A DNA stretch of 64,000 bases from Pycnococcus provasolii (Eukaryota; Chlorophyta; Pseudoscourfieldiophyceae; Pseudoscourfieldiales), in assembly GCA_049487715.1 (NCBI GenBank), contig CP150556.1, positions 248,001 to 312,000 on the forward strand. The letters run 5' to 3'. A program made the position numbers and the translations under genes. The notes under the pieces were generated by a model that saw only the letters and a list, made by a program, of their open reading frames with translations, did no database searches and was not told where the DNA came from. Of this stretch, positions 1 to 9,025 are shown piece after piece (the first letter of the stretch is position 1; each line of letters begins with the position of its first letter).

Positions 1-457
1 TCGTGAGGAACTCCGTCTCTCCGATGAGCGTCACCTTGATGCAAGGTGCGTGCGGCGGCAGCGGCGGCGGCGGATTTGGCGGCGGCGGCGGCGGCGGTGG
101 CGACGGCGGCGGCGACGGCGGTGGCGGTGGTGGACGCGGTGGTGGTGGTGGCGGTCTCGGCGGCGGCGGTGGCGGGCACCAGTTTCCGAGCTGCGAGATT
201 CCGCAAGGGGGTGGTGGGTTCGGCGGCAGGTTGGGTGGGTTGGGCGGCGGCGGCGACGTCGGGCTCAGCGGCGGTCGCGGCGGCGGATTGGGCGGCGGCG
301 GTGGCGGGCACGGGACCTCCTGTTCTCTGAGAAAGTCGTAGCAGAACTTACGGTTTGTCGTCGTTGACGTCGTCGTCGTCGGTTGCGCCGAGACGACAAG
401 AAGGCTGCTTACATTGCTGGTAAGTGCCAGGAGCACCAGAGAGAGGAGGTTGAGCAT
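1..457 (-). CDS. Secreted proline-rich (HRGP/pherophorin-like) protein, 5' part only
   Basis: Read on the minus strand from ATG at 457-455, an uninterrupted frame runs 152 codons to the window edge. It begins MLNLLSLVLLALTSNVSS, a typical signal peptide, followed by a Thr-rich stretch. Next come a Cys-containing segment (NRKFCYDFLREQEVPC) and two polyproline blocks (PPPP with N, R or S interruptions) separated by a short Cys-bracketed linker (CGISQLGNWC). After the second block a globular part starts (CIKVTLIGETEFLT) and leaves the window. The pattern of signal peptide, Cys-bounded module, polyproline rod and globular domain is that of volvocine pherophorin-type wall or matrix glycoproteins, whose prolines are usually hydroxylated and glycosylated. 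The plus-strand Gly-rich and Ala/Arg-rich readings are shadows of this GC-rich repeat. The family assignment is inferred; signal peptide and open frame are seen directly. Confidence 0.72.
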   Translation of the reverse strand, partial: MLNLLSLVLLALTSNVSSLLVVSAQPTTTTSTTTNRKFCYDFLREQEVPCPPPPPPNPPPRPPLSPTSPPPPNPPNLPPNPPPPCGISQLGNWCPPPPPPRPPPPPPRPPPPPPSPPPSPPPPPPPPNPPPPLPPHAPCIKVTLIGETEFLT

Positions 458-2608
458 ACTGAAAGCTAAAAAGCGAAGGAGGCCACCTTAAGTAAGTCAA
501 CCCAGCTTAACAAAACCACAAAACACGCACACACACACACACACACACAGAGCAAGGTGAAGTCAACGGCGCCTTAACCTTACTAAGGGTGTTTGTTGTG
601 TCGCAATGTGTCGCAAATGGAGTACTCGCGACGACAGCGGCCAGAAGGGCGCGTTTTCAAGAAGGAGAAAAGGTCGGTTTCGAGTTCGAGAGAATTCGAG
701 AGAATGTCGCGTTTCAACGAGGTCACAACTAACGGAGAAAACGCGAAAGAAAACGCGAAAGAAAACGTCAATTACTGTAATTGTCGTTTGACCGTGTATA
801 AACTGTATGCGAACAACACATTAAAACTTATTGTTGTTTGTTTGTTGTGGGAAAACACGGCTGGGAAACACTGGGATGAACGAACACACACACACACACG
901 TTGGTGGTAGGAATATTCGCACAGGAAGGAGGGTCGTGCTGTCGTGCCCACTGTGCCCAAATATTAATAAGGATGGTTGGTTGGACCATCTGGTTTGACC
1001 ACTTGCTTGTGTTGGACTCTTCTTGACCAAACAATAGGTCCAAACAATAGGTCCAAACTCCAAACAACACACTACCCTACATGTGCCAACGTCACAACGT
1101 GGTGGTGGAACGCTTTTTTATTTATTTTTTAAAGCCAGCGTGATGCCACTGATTGGTACTGCTACCAACTACCTACCTTTAATGAGGCTCCATGGACCAT
1201 GGTGAGGACCGCGCCACAGGTCTTGGTTCGCGTGGAGGTCAAAGGCCACCACGACGACGACGATGTTTGCGTGATGTTTGCGTGCATGGCCGGAACATGC
1301 CTGCACTTCGCCATGGTCGGTTCGGGCAAGTCGTCGTCGATCACGCCAGACGCGCGTTCACCAACACGGTCAACCGAGAAGTCCCAACCCCGAAAGGGAT
1401 GGAAAAATATGGATGTCTTGCACGAGTGATGAGTAGTATGTACTAGTTGTCGTCACGCACATCCATCTAATACAGTAGGTACAGTAGCTAGCTGTATGGC
1501 AATTGGCAAGCTTTGATTTCTTCCTCTCTTCGAGCTCGTTCGTCCTGCTTGCCCTGCCCCAAGGTGTCTTTTTGGCAAATTCAACATTTTGGTTGGTACT
1601 GTAGAACAACTCCTTGGGGAGCGTGCGTGCTACGGTGCTCGTCCTCTTTCCTCTTGCAGGCATAATTCATCATTTGGCAAGAAGGTTCAGGGGAGTGCAC
1701 TGCACTGCACTGCACTGCACCGCTGCACCGCGGCCTCACGAGGTTTCAGTTCCTACAGTACATCAGTTGTTGAGTTGATCCAGTTATTCCAGTTCACCGT
1801 AGAATGCAGCAGCGTTGACGTCGCCTTTCCTTTGCTCTTTGCTCCCTGGCTGCCTGGGACGGGACGGGACCCGCGGAGGCGAAGAGGCGGAGGAGCAAGG
1901 CGGAGGAGCACCTGCGAGGTGGAGGAGGCACCCTCGTGTTGTCGCGTAGTCTCGTTCGGTCTTTACCTACGATAGGCTACGGTGGGTGCGTTTGCGACGA
2001 CCGTCAACTCGTCAACGTCCCGTGCCGTGCCGTGCCGTGCCGTGCCGTGCCGTGCCTGCGACCACACCCCCAGTCCTTGCCAGTGAGTTGAGGAGTTGGT
2101 TGTTTCAGCGCACGGTCTTCTTCTTCTTCTTCTTCTTCTTCTTGGCTTTGGCGAGGTGTCTCCACCTCCACCTCCACCGAGGTACCTGGTCTCAAGGTCG
2201 GTTGGTTTGGTCGGTGTTGGTGTCAAACCCTCGCTGTTCTCTCTCTCCCTCGCGTCGTCTCGCGTCGCCTCTAAGCTTAGTAAGGGACGACTTGGTGGGA
2301 CTGGTTTGGTTGGTCGCACGGCGCAGCATAGCACAGCACAGCGTCGCGCAGCACAGCACAGCGCAGCACAGCACACAGGTCGCCTCAGGCAGGACGTCGC
2401 AGGACGGACGGACGGGTCTACCGGGTCTGCGCAGGACTCACCGCGTCGACTCACCGGAACCGTCGCCTGGTGGCCTGGTGGCCTGGTGGTGGTCACCCAC
2501 CACGGAGAGTCTACCTTTTAGCGGAGCGTGTACGTTGAGCTCGCTTACGTGCGTGTGTGTGCATAATAAGATTACGTGCATACGTTGACCCGGCGACATT
2601 TGTGAACC
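458..2608. other. Intergenic, simple-sequence rich
   Basis: No convincing gene was seen. The stretch holds TTAAG-type motifs just upstream of the left-edge gene (486-492, 506-511, 572-578), a CA repeat (about 525-549), a short CA run (about 884-898), a TGCAC pentamer repeat (about 1695-1720), a CGTGC pentamer repeat (about 2020-2056), a CTT repeat (about 2117-2143) and an AGCAC/GCACA-rich stretch (about 2324-2374). The open frames here are low in complexity (strings of Arg, Cys, Ala or Glu) and overlap on both strands, which fits chance frames in repeats. Confidence 0.6.
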
Positions 2609-4056
2609 ATGGCGTCGCTGCTGTTCGGCCTGCAAGACTCACTAGTGGAAGTCGTCCCCATGACAGCAAAAACAACGACGAGCCGTCAAAGAAAACTACA
2701 GAACCATTCCAGGAAAAGGCCAGCAGCATGGCCGGCACACAAACAACACACAGCCGCCACCTGCTTAGGCCTTGCAGCGGCGCTCGCCTTGCAAGCAACG
2801 GCGGCGTGCGCTCACACAACGGCGAATACGCTGCACAGACGCGTACTGCTAGAAAGCAGCACTGTCAGCGTGGGGCCGGATAACACGGTGTACAGAGACG
2901 CTTACCCGAAACCGGAGCTGGAACTTCCTGAGAAGCAGCTCATATTCTTCATATTCCTTGGCATCATCCTCGTGCTCTTCGTGAGCATGCATGCCTTCTT
3001 CGCGTTCATGAAGTGTACCAACAAGGAGTGGAAGGAAAACCAGGTGGTCCCGGAGGATGGTGAAGGCGAAGGCGACGAGGAGAGCGCATCGAAGTCGCCA
3101 CGAGGCGCCGATGACAGCAACAGCAACGCATCAGCACCAGCAACCCCTGCAAGCTCGGCAGCTGTGCCAAAACCAAAAAGCAAGTTGCGAGGGGTGAAGG
3201 CGTGGAAGGCTGCCGCAGAAGCGCGGCAGCAGCACCCGCGCTTCATCTGGCTGCAGAACGCCATGGTGCAAGTGCTCGAGCAGACGGAAAAGTACGAGAA
3301 GGAAAGGAAAGTGGAGCTGAAGGAGCAGGAGGCGAAGTACGAAAAGCTCAAGGCGGCGGCGAAGACGGCGTCGGCGGTGGCACTCTTCAAAAGGGCAAGG
3401 GCGCCAAGAAGAAGCAGAGCCTCATCGACATGGTGCGTCCGACCGACGCATCTGGTGTTGGCAACGAGGATGCCGTTGTCTGGAACGCGGAGCGCGGCAC
3501 GCTGACGCACACGCTGACGGCAAGGAAGGAGCGCATACACGGAGGTACCAGCAAGGAGATGAGCGAGTTGGACGTGATGAGGCGTGAGTTTGAGGACATT
3601 TCGCGCAACGAGGAAAAAATTGCCGCGGATGCGGAGGAGCGTGGCGAGGATCCGGAGTCGGCGTTGACGAAGAGCGTATTCGAGCAGGAGCTCGGCGGCG
3701 ACGACGAGTTGCCGCCTATCACAAACGCGGGGTTGATGCCGCGCGAACAGCGCATCAAACAAGGCAAGCTGAGCAACTTTGAAATCGAGATGAACGACAA
3801 CCTCGAGGTTGTGGAGGCGCCACCGGAGCCCGAGCCAGAGCCTGAGCAGCAGCCGGTTGAGGCGAGCGGTGCAGGTGATGCAGCTGGTGCAGCTGGTGCA
3901 GCAGATGGCGAAGCAGCTGCTGCTGGAAGTGATGCTCCTCCTGCTGACTCTGCCGCTGGTGCTGTGACAGAAGCGGTAGTTGGCGCGGCGGCGACAAAAG
4001 ACGACGACGCGCCTCCTGCCGACGTGGACTATCATCTTCCGGTGAAGTTTCACTAG
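2609..4056 (+). CDS. Single-pass membrane protein with coiled-coil and acidic tail; frame break near 3390
   Basis: The first frame (2609 to about 3390) encodes a basic N-terminus, a hydrophobic Ala/Leu segment (about residues 52-68), and a strong transmembrane helix (about 111-133, LIFFIFLGIILVLFVSMHAF). A Cys, an acidic/Ser linker and a charged coiled coil (about 225-255, EKYEKERKVELKEQEAKYEK) follow. The same protein clearly continues in another frame to a stop at 4056: KKKQSLIDMVRPTDASG, further charged helical sequence, then a Glu/Pro- and Ala-rich tail ending VDYHLPVKFH. The two frames join cleanly if one base is missing in the A/G run around 3388-3396, which would read ALFKKGKGAKKK. A sequencing or assembly indel therefore looks likelier than a real truncation. 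A 17-nt GT...AG stretch there is too short for an ordinary intron. No family was recognised. The gene converges on the next minus-strand gene with a gap of about 54 bases. Confidence 0.6.
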
Positions 4057-4109
4057 TAAGATTACTCATAACAAAAAATGAATTACGAAGAACAAGTATA
4101 CATCCATTG

Positions 4110-4622
4110 TCACCACTCGGCACGCATCGTTGCGGCGTGCGTTTCCATTGGCCTCTGTTCCATCTCAATCTTAGGCAAGAAGTACAGCGCGAACACGGCG
4201 ATGCTGACGAGTGTGCCAAAGAGTCCGGCAGCGACGGCGACTCCGACGACTGCGGATGTGGTCCAAGCAGTGTTATCGGTGGCGTCCTTCCTTGGTGGGA
4301 GAGGTGGAAGACGCTGCTGCTTTGGAGGAGCAGTTTGTTTTGACTTTCGCAGCCGAGGATGTGTCGAAGACGACGACACATCCTGCTGATGATTCCGTCC
4401 AGCCGCCACTGTTCCGAATCGCCCACCAACTCTTCTGTTGATACCGCACACGCAGCATACGTTAAGGCAAGCGAGACAAACACTGTCATCGTCGTCGTAC
4501 GGCTTGCCTTCGCTGTCGACGTCTGAAAAAGTTGTTGGTGATGCAAGAATGGAGGAGGATGAGGAGGGGGAGGAGGGGGCATTGTCGTTGCCATTGTCGT
4601 CGTGCACCATACGCAAGTCCAT
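4110..4622 (-). CDS. Small single-pass membrane protein, unknown
   Basis: This is a 170-residue frame from ATG at 4622. The N-terminal half is Ser/Asp-rich with a Cys-rich patch (CLACLNVCCVCG, about residues 49-60). A basic/Pro linker leads to one clear transmembrane segment near the C-terminus (about 123-149, SAVVGVAVAAGLFGTLVSIA) and a short charged tail. Another minus frame across 4594-4300 reads a signal-peptide-like stretch (TVFVSLALTYAACAVS), so the true gene may be spliced, with the signal in one frame and the membrane segment in the other; I cannot settle this. TTAAG-type motifs sit just upstream (4635-4640, 4683-4688, 4699-4705). No known family was recognised. Confidence 0.42.
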   Translation of the reverse strand: MDLRMVHDDNGNDNAPSSPSSSSSILASPTTFSDVDSEGKPYDDDDSVCLACLNVCCVCGINRRVGGRFGTVAAGRNHQQDVSSSSTHPRLRKSKQTAPPKQQRLPPLPPRKDATDNTAWTTSAVVGVAVAAGLFGTLVSIAVFALYFLPKIEMEQRPMETHAATMRAEW

Positions 4623-5399
4623 CAGATTCTTCTTCTTAAGGTTGAACCGCAGCGCTCTTCACGAGCGAGCGAAGGATCGTAACCTTAAAAAGTTTTAACC
4701 TTAACAGCAAGTGAACAAGTGACAAGGTATTATATTTAAGGTGTATGTAAGGTAACGGGCTGATTTTCTGATTTTCGGATTCTGGATTCACGATTCGGGA
4801 TGAACAAGAGTAGGGGAGCGAAACTTACGGCCGCGGCTGAAACGGGAACAGGAACTGCAGTGCAGCACGACCACCTTCACCTCGACTCGACTCGACTTAA
4901 CCTGCCAACCAAACCAAGGGTGTTGCCGACCCTTCTCGCCGACTTATCCTGCCGAGTGCCGACCAATCAAATGAAGGATTTGCCGACCAGGTTTGCCGAC
5001 CAATACAGTGTTCCCTTCTCGCATTCGGTCGTTCTCTCTCTCGAGGAGGAGGGAGGGAGGAGGGAGGGAGGCGCAAGCGTGCGGGGAGTTCGTTGTTCCC
5101 CTTAAAAACTCCCTTTTTAAAAAAAGTAGCTTACCTTAGGTGAAGTGATGGGCAGTGGACGTTTGTTTTGTTGCATGAATATACTCGTGAATATTCGTCT
5201 GTTTCTCTTATTAAGTTTCAGTTCACCTCATGTACAGCGTGGTTGTAGCTGAGTGTAACCACCAAATCTTTTGTCTCTTCTAAGAGTTTGATCTCAACAA
5301 CAAACAAACAAACAAACAAACAAACACTGGCTAACTTATCGTTGGTAAAACTTATATACGCAAAGGCTTTGTTAATTTTTCTTTCACAGTCTGTGCTGT
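4623..5399. other. Intergenic region
   Basis: This lies between the divergent minus-strand small membrane gene and the 3' end of chorismate synthase. It contains several CCTTAA/TTAAC motifs near 4635-4705, a GGA/GGGA run (about 5044-5070), an A/T-rich stretch (about 5103-5125), and a CAAA tetranucleotide repeat (about 5300-5325). The open frames are short and low in complexity. No gene is supported. Confidence 0.55.
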
Positions 5400-6755
5400 T
5401 CAGTCCTCCTCCACGCCGCGCAGAACGCTCGTCGCCTCCGAGCGCGGGGGACCCGACGACGAGTTCGGCTTCTCGTACTCAAACTCCGTTGGCCGAATCG
5501 CAGCCGAGGAGATCTGCTCGGGATCCAACACGAGGCTCGTCTGTGCGTAGTGCATGAGCACATGGTCCAGAAGCACAAGAGCGACCATGCTCTCCACCAT
5601 GGGAACCGCGCGAGGAACCACGCACGCATCATGGCGACCGCGCGCCTTGAGCGTCGTTGACACCTTCTCGCGCGTGATGGACTCCTGCTCCTTCATGATT
5701 GTGGACGTGGGCTTGAAAGCGACGCGCATCTCAATCAACTCGCCATTCGCGATTCCACCGAGGATTCCGCCCGCGTTGTTCGTGCGCGTGCGAATTTCAT
5801 TCGTCGCGTCGTCCGTGTAGATGAGGTCGTTGTGCTCACTTCCCGTCATGGAAACGGCGTCAAATCCCAGTCCCATCTCAAACCCCTTGGTTGCTGGCAA
5901 GCTCATGCACGCCTTGGCAAGGTCGGCGTCGAGACGGTCGAACACCGGCGCGCCGATACCTGGCGGGCAGTTCTGCACCACGCACGTCACCACGCCGCCG
6001 CACGACTCGCCTCGCGTTCGCACGTCGTCGATAACGGCGATCATGTCTTCTGCCAAGCTTGCGTCGGGGCAGCGCACCATGTTCGCCTCGATGTCGTCAA
6101 GCGTGAGCGTGCTGTGGTCCACCGCGCCGAAAGGAACCTTCACTTCGCGCACCTGCGACACGTACGCGAGCACCTCCGTTCCGCACACCTCGCGGAGCAC
6201 CTTCTTGGCAACGGCGCCAGCCGCGACACGCCCGATCGTCTCACGCGCGGATGAGCGTCCACCACCCGCAATGGCGCGCGTTCCAAACTTGAGGTCGTAC
6301 GTGAAGTCTGCGTGCGACGGGCGGTACGCGACGGAGATCTCGCTGTAGTCCTGTGGCCTGTGGTCCTTGTTGCGAACGAGAACGGCGATGGGCGTGCCGA
6401 GCGTTCTCCCGTCGTCGCCAATACCGGAGAGGATCTCCGCGGTATCCGTCTCCTTGCGCGGCGTTGTGATGCGCGACTGTCCCGGTCGACGGCGGTCGAG
6501 CTCAAACTGCATATCGTCGACGGAGATGGGAACACGCGGGGGGCACCCGTCGATGACGCATCCGACGCCACCGCCGTGCGACTCGCCGAAGGTGGTGACG
6601 CGGAAGAGGTTGCCGAACGTGTTGGGCGCGGATGCTTGAGTCCTCACGGTGGAGCGTTGTGAGCGGCGGCGGTGTTGTTGTTGTTGTTTTGCAACATGTC
6701 TAGCAGCAGTGCCGCCACTATTGCTACTGTGAAAGCGGACCTGCTGCGACGCCAT
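5400..6755 (-). CDS. aroC: Chorismate synthase, plastid-type precursor
   Basis: This 451-residue enzyme converts 5-enolpyruvylshikimate-3-phosphate to chorismate, the last step of the shikimate pathway, using reduced FMN. All three family signatures are visible: [17 protein letters not shown] (about residues 58-74), [18 protein letters not shown] (about 163-180) and [14 protein letters not shown] (about 376-389). About 45 residues rich in Ser, Arg, Gln and Ala ([15 protein letters not shown]...) precede the catalytic core ([17 protein letters not shown]). This fits a plastid transit peptide, as in plants and algae. The core is full length and the frame is uninterrupted, so the gene is probably functional and intronless. 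The short C-terminal extension is Ser/Pro-rich. The start is the first ATG of the frame and gives a sensible transit peptide. Confidence 0.96.
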   Translation of the reverse strand: MASQQVRFHSSNSGGTAARHVAKQQQQHRRRSQRSTVRTQASAPNTFGNLFRVTTFGESHGGGVGCVIDGCPPRVPISVDDMQFELDRRRPGQSRITTPRKETDTAEILSGIGDDGRTLGTPIAVLVRNKDHRPQDYSEISVAYRPSHADFTYDLKFGTRAIAGGGRSSARETIGRVAAGAVAKKVLREVCGTEVLAYVSQVREVKVPFGAVDHSTLTLDDIEANMVRCPDASLAEDMIAVIDDVRTRGESCGGVVTCVVQNCPPGIGAPVFDRLDADLAKACMSLPATKGFEMGLGFDAVSMTGSEHNDLIYTDDATNEIRTRTNNAGGILGGIANGELIEMRVAFKPTSTIMKEQESITREKVSTTLKARGRHDACVVPRAVPMVESMVALVLLDHVLMHYAQTSLVLDPEQISSAAIRPTEFEYEKPNSSSGPPRSEATSVLRGVEED

Positions 6756-6935
6756 CGTTTATGTTTTTGGTTCGGGGAGGGGAAGAATGGGAGGGAGGGA
6801 GTTGCCTGGTGGCGTGGCGAGGAGGGAAGGGAGTTCCCCCGGGGGGGGGGGGATCCACGCCGATAGAAGACGGCGGCGGAATGGATTGTTTGAGAGCAAA
6901 ACAAATTATATTCTGTACAATAAGTATTGTGTGCA
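6756..6935. promoter_or_regulatory. Spacer between chorismate synthase start and permuted tRNA locus
   Basis: This spacer holds GGGAGG-rich sequence, a G homopolymer near 6840-6852, and a block of about 32 nt at 6856-6887. That block is almost identical to 29523-29555, upstream of the second permuted tRNA-Ser; the two differ by one indel. An A/T-rich stretch (about 6898-6930) follows. The divergent arrangement means promoter elements for both the chorismate synthase gene (minus) and the tRNA locus (plus) must lie here. Confidence 0.45.
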
Positions 6936-6949
6936 GGGGATACCGGTTC
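6936..6949 (+). promoter_or_regulatory. Conserved 14-nt leader element of permuted tRNA-Ser copy 1
   Basis: GGGGATACCGGTTC lies 12 nt upstream of the 3' half. The identical 14-mer occurs before the other two permuted tRNA genes (29611-29624 plus; 53987-54000 minus). It could be a Pol III upstream element or a processing element; the function is inferred only from conservation. Confidence 0.6.
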
Positions 6950-6961
6950 GAGAAATGCGAC

Positions 6962-7134
6962 ATCCACTGGAGCAATCCGCGGAGGTTCGAACCCTTCAGG
7001 TGTCGTAACAATAAAGAAATAAAGACACTTTGGCCGAGTGGTTAAGGCGGTGGTAGGGTTTTCTCTATAGTTTTTAAAACAAAATTCCCTACCACAACCT
7101 CACAAAAACAAAAAACTACCCAAAAGGACTTGAA
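6962..7134 (+). tRNA. Permuted tRNA-Ser(UGA), disrupted copy
   Basis: The 3' half (6962-7005: 38 to discriminator G, with variable arm and T-arm) precedes the 5' half (7024-7053 plus 7128-7134). An 18-nt A-rich spacer (7006-7023) separates them. Joined as 5' half then 3' half, the acceptor stem GACACTT pairs with AGGTGTC (one G-U). The D-arm GCCGAGTGGTTAAGGC, anticodon stem GTGGA/TCCAC, loop CTTGAAA (anticodon TGA), a 3-bp variable stem and a T-arm with TTCGAAC all form. The sequence is the same as the intact copy at 29641-29763. A 74-nt insertion (7054-7127) splits the 5' half after position 30, inside the anticodon stem. It carries a 9-bp inverted repeat (7050-7058/7087-7095) and a T5 run (7071-7075) that could stop Pol III. 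It is probably a pseudogene, unless the insertion is a second, ectopic intron. Confidence 0.72.
7054..7127 (+). repeat. 74-nt hairpin-bearing insertion in the tRNA-Ser 5' half
   Basis: This sequence is absent from the otherwise matching copy at 29727-29763. GTGGTAGGG (7050-7058, using the last tRNA bases) is complementary to CCCTACCAC (7087-7095). The loop is A/T-rich and includes T5 at 7071-7075. It could be an extra intron at position 30/31 or a small insertion. No clear target duplication is visible beyond a GG at each edge. Confidence 0.55.
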
Positions 7135-7152
7135 CTGGAGACTTCCGGAAGA

Positions 7153-7162
7153 TTTTTTTTTT
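7153..7162 (+). terminator. Pol III T-run after permuted tRNA-Ser copy 1
   Basis: A run of ten T follows the 5' half by 18 nt, as expected if both halves are transcribed as one precursor. Confidence 0.7.
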
Positions 7163-7337
7163 GGACGTACCAACGGGAGATAACGGGGTGGCAGCTGGGT
7201 ATGAACGAGGATGACATGTGGTTGCATGGGATGCTGTTGCGTCGTCATTTGTTGTTCAGCTATCACAGAAGAGCTCGACGTCTTGTTGCTCGACCTTCTC
7301 CTTTGAGTTGCATTTTGTTTTGTCATCGCTGCCTGCG

Positions 7338-7525
7338 TCATCGTTGGACGTCCTGGCGAGACGCTCTTTCGGTGACAAGGTTCTGCACGACGTTTTGCAG
7401 CGCATCGACCGCCGCCTTGACGGTCGCTCCTCCGTATGGCCTCGTCGGTTCGAACTTGAGGTGTACCGACGTGTTGCCGGTGAGACTTGCAGTTGCAGGT
7501 CGCGTCCGTCCTTAGATGCGGACAT
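7338..7525 (-). CDS. Possible short coding exon, unknown
   Basis: A minus-strand frame (open 7511-7338) ends in TGA and reads like real protein, for example TASLTGNTSVHLKFEPTR and KAAVDALQNVVQNLVTERAS. An ATG at 7525 (MSASKDGRDLQLQ) lies in a neighbouring frame, so one base would have to be missing or an intron present to join them. The product would be a small amphipathic protein of about 60-65 residues. No family was recognised. It may be a remnant of a gene broken by the tRNA-linked rearrangement. Confidence 0.25.
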
Positions 7526-8460
7526 CTTTTGACTTGCGAGTACTGGAATCGGAAGAGTTGCACACCGTTCGCGCGCACGAGTCGAAGCGTTTCTCCACCG
7601 CGGTGCGCTCATGTGTAACTCGACACGCCCGGGCTCGTGCCTATGGTAGGCGCAGCGCTTGCTTATACGGGCAACAGCGAGACGCGCCGCAGGCAACATG
7701 CATCCAAGGCCGGCGTGGGTCCTAACCTGTGTGCCGACGACGACGACGACGGCTTCTGTGAGCACCTGAGCACCAAAATCGAACCCAAAGCGAACGAGAC
7801 CGTATGTCGCGCTGATGTCGTCGAGGGAGGCGTCCTTTCCGCCAGGAGGAAGTTTGCTACCTCCTGATGTTAGCCAAGTACACTTCGCAGAAGTACTCAG
7901 CTAGGGCGGATGTCGCTTCTTTTGTGATGCGCTTCGCCCTGTGTGTGGAAGTGTTAGTTCTTGACTTGTTCCTTCCTTAGCTTATCAATCATGTCGTCCC
8001 TTTGGACACAGTGTACAACTACGTACCTTCCACCTGACGTGGACATGAGGGCCCGTCTGTTCAAATGTTTCCCTTGTCTTGTCTTCTGGTTATCGTCAGG
8101 TCGGTGCTCACAGGTCGGGGGGCGAGGTTGACAAACCCCTAATACCCCTAATTGAAACCCCTAATCCCGACCAGCTGATCGGGCCCGACTTATTTGATCG
8201 TGGCAGGGCGAGTTTGGGGATCCCGGTCGGGAAAAGTAGTTCTTATGTGTTGTACACTTGTACTATGTCCGCGGTCCGGGCAGTGTTGGAAAACGTACTG
8301 GTACTACCTTAGTGTGTGTACCGCCCGTAGAGGAGTGTCCCAGCCAAACAACCTCGGTCAATCATCCTTTTTAACAACGGATCCCCGAAGTCCCTTGGCG
8401 AAATCCTTGTTTCGGACTTTCGGTGTGAGATTGAAGCAATCTTTAGGGCGGCACAGCGCT
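7526..8460. other. Intergenic, no supported gene
   Basis: Only short, poorly structured frames occur. Around 8138-8170 there are degenerate telomere-like repeats (ACCCCTAAT type). Nothing else could be assigned. Confidence 0.5.
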
Positions 8461-8475
8461 CGCCGCATTACTCAT

Positions 8476-8584
8476 CAAGGAAGGAAGGGAGGAAGGAAGG
8501 AAGGAAGGAAGGAAGGAAGGAAGGAAGGGAGGGAGGGAGGAAGGGAGGGAGGGAGGGAGGAAGGGAGGGAGGGAGGGAGGAAGT
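8476..8584. repeat. GGAA/GGGA tetranucleotide microsatellite
   Basis: A purine tract of GGAA repeats passes into GGGA-rich repeats. The associated Lys/Gly/Arg frames (plus) and Pro/Ser/Leu frames (minus) are artefacts. Confidence 0.9.
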
Positions 8585-8621
8585 TCTAGGAGTGGCTGTT
8601 CTCCGGTTTATGGCTCCGTTT

Positions 8622-8754
8622 GGTCTATGGTAGTGTAAGGTGTCTGCGGAGGAGCACGGCACAAGGCGGGAACACCGGGGCGCGCGCCTTGCGCGCCCCG
8701 GTATGGAGCCTTAGGCCGCGCGCACGGAGCAGACACCTTACACTACCATAGACC
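8622..8754. repeat. Nested perfect inverted repeat (cruciform-capable)
   Basis: The outer arms 8622-8647 and 8729-8754 are perfect 26-bp reverse complements. Inside, 8674-8685 and 8691-8702 form a perfect 12-bp GC-only hairpin (ACCGGGGCGCGC) with a 5-nt loop. There are no open frames across it. It could be a small foldback (MITE-like) element or a structured RNA or recombination site. Two degenerate GGGTTTAGGG telomere-like units follow directly (about 8765-8785). Confidence 0.85.
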
Positions 8755-9025
8755 CCTACCGTGGGGGTTTAGGGTTTGGGGTTAGCCTCAGTTCGGGGTT
8801 TGACAACCCAGATGCCCGCTACACGCTGCTAAAATATCTCTTTTCTTTCACTCATTTCCGCCGCCATCATCACTCCGCCATCATCACTCCCCATATGGCA
8901 CCACGCACCAAGACGACAAAACGCAGGCTGAACCTCCGCTGCCGCCGATGATGATGATGAACCTCGCCGTGCTGCTTGCGCGCTGCTGCCGCCGATGCTG
9001 ATGCCATGCCCGCCATGCCGATGCG

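Noticed and set aside
46-367. Gly-, Ala- and Arg-rich plus-strand frames at the left edge
   Set aside because: They are the complements of proline codons in the minus-strand gene; composition is pure repeat.
1963-2588. Overlapping frames of 177 and 200 residues on both strands
   Set aside because: Built from pentamer and trinucleotide repeats (CGTGC, CTT, GCACA); no conserved-looking segment.
3370-3400. 17-nt GT...AG intron at the frame break
   Set aside because: Far shorter than the only clear intron in the window (113 nt); a one-base indel explains the frame change better.
7440-7460. GGTTCGAAC near 7447 as another tRNA T-arm
   Set aside because: No pairing T-stem or acceptor partner nearby; it lies in the coding-like minus exon.
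8468-8662. Pro/Ser/Leu-rich minus frame
   Set aside because: Reads through the GGAA/GGGA microsatellite.
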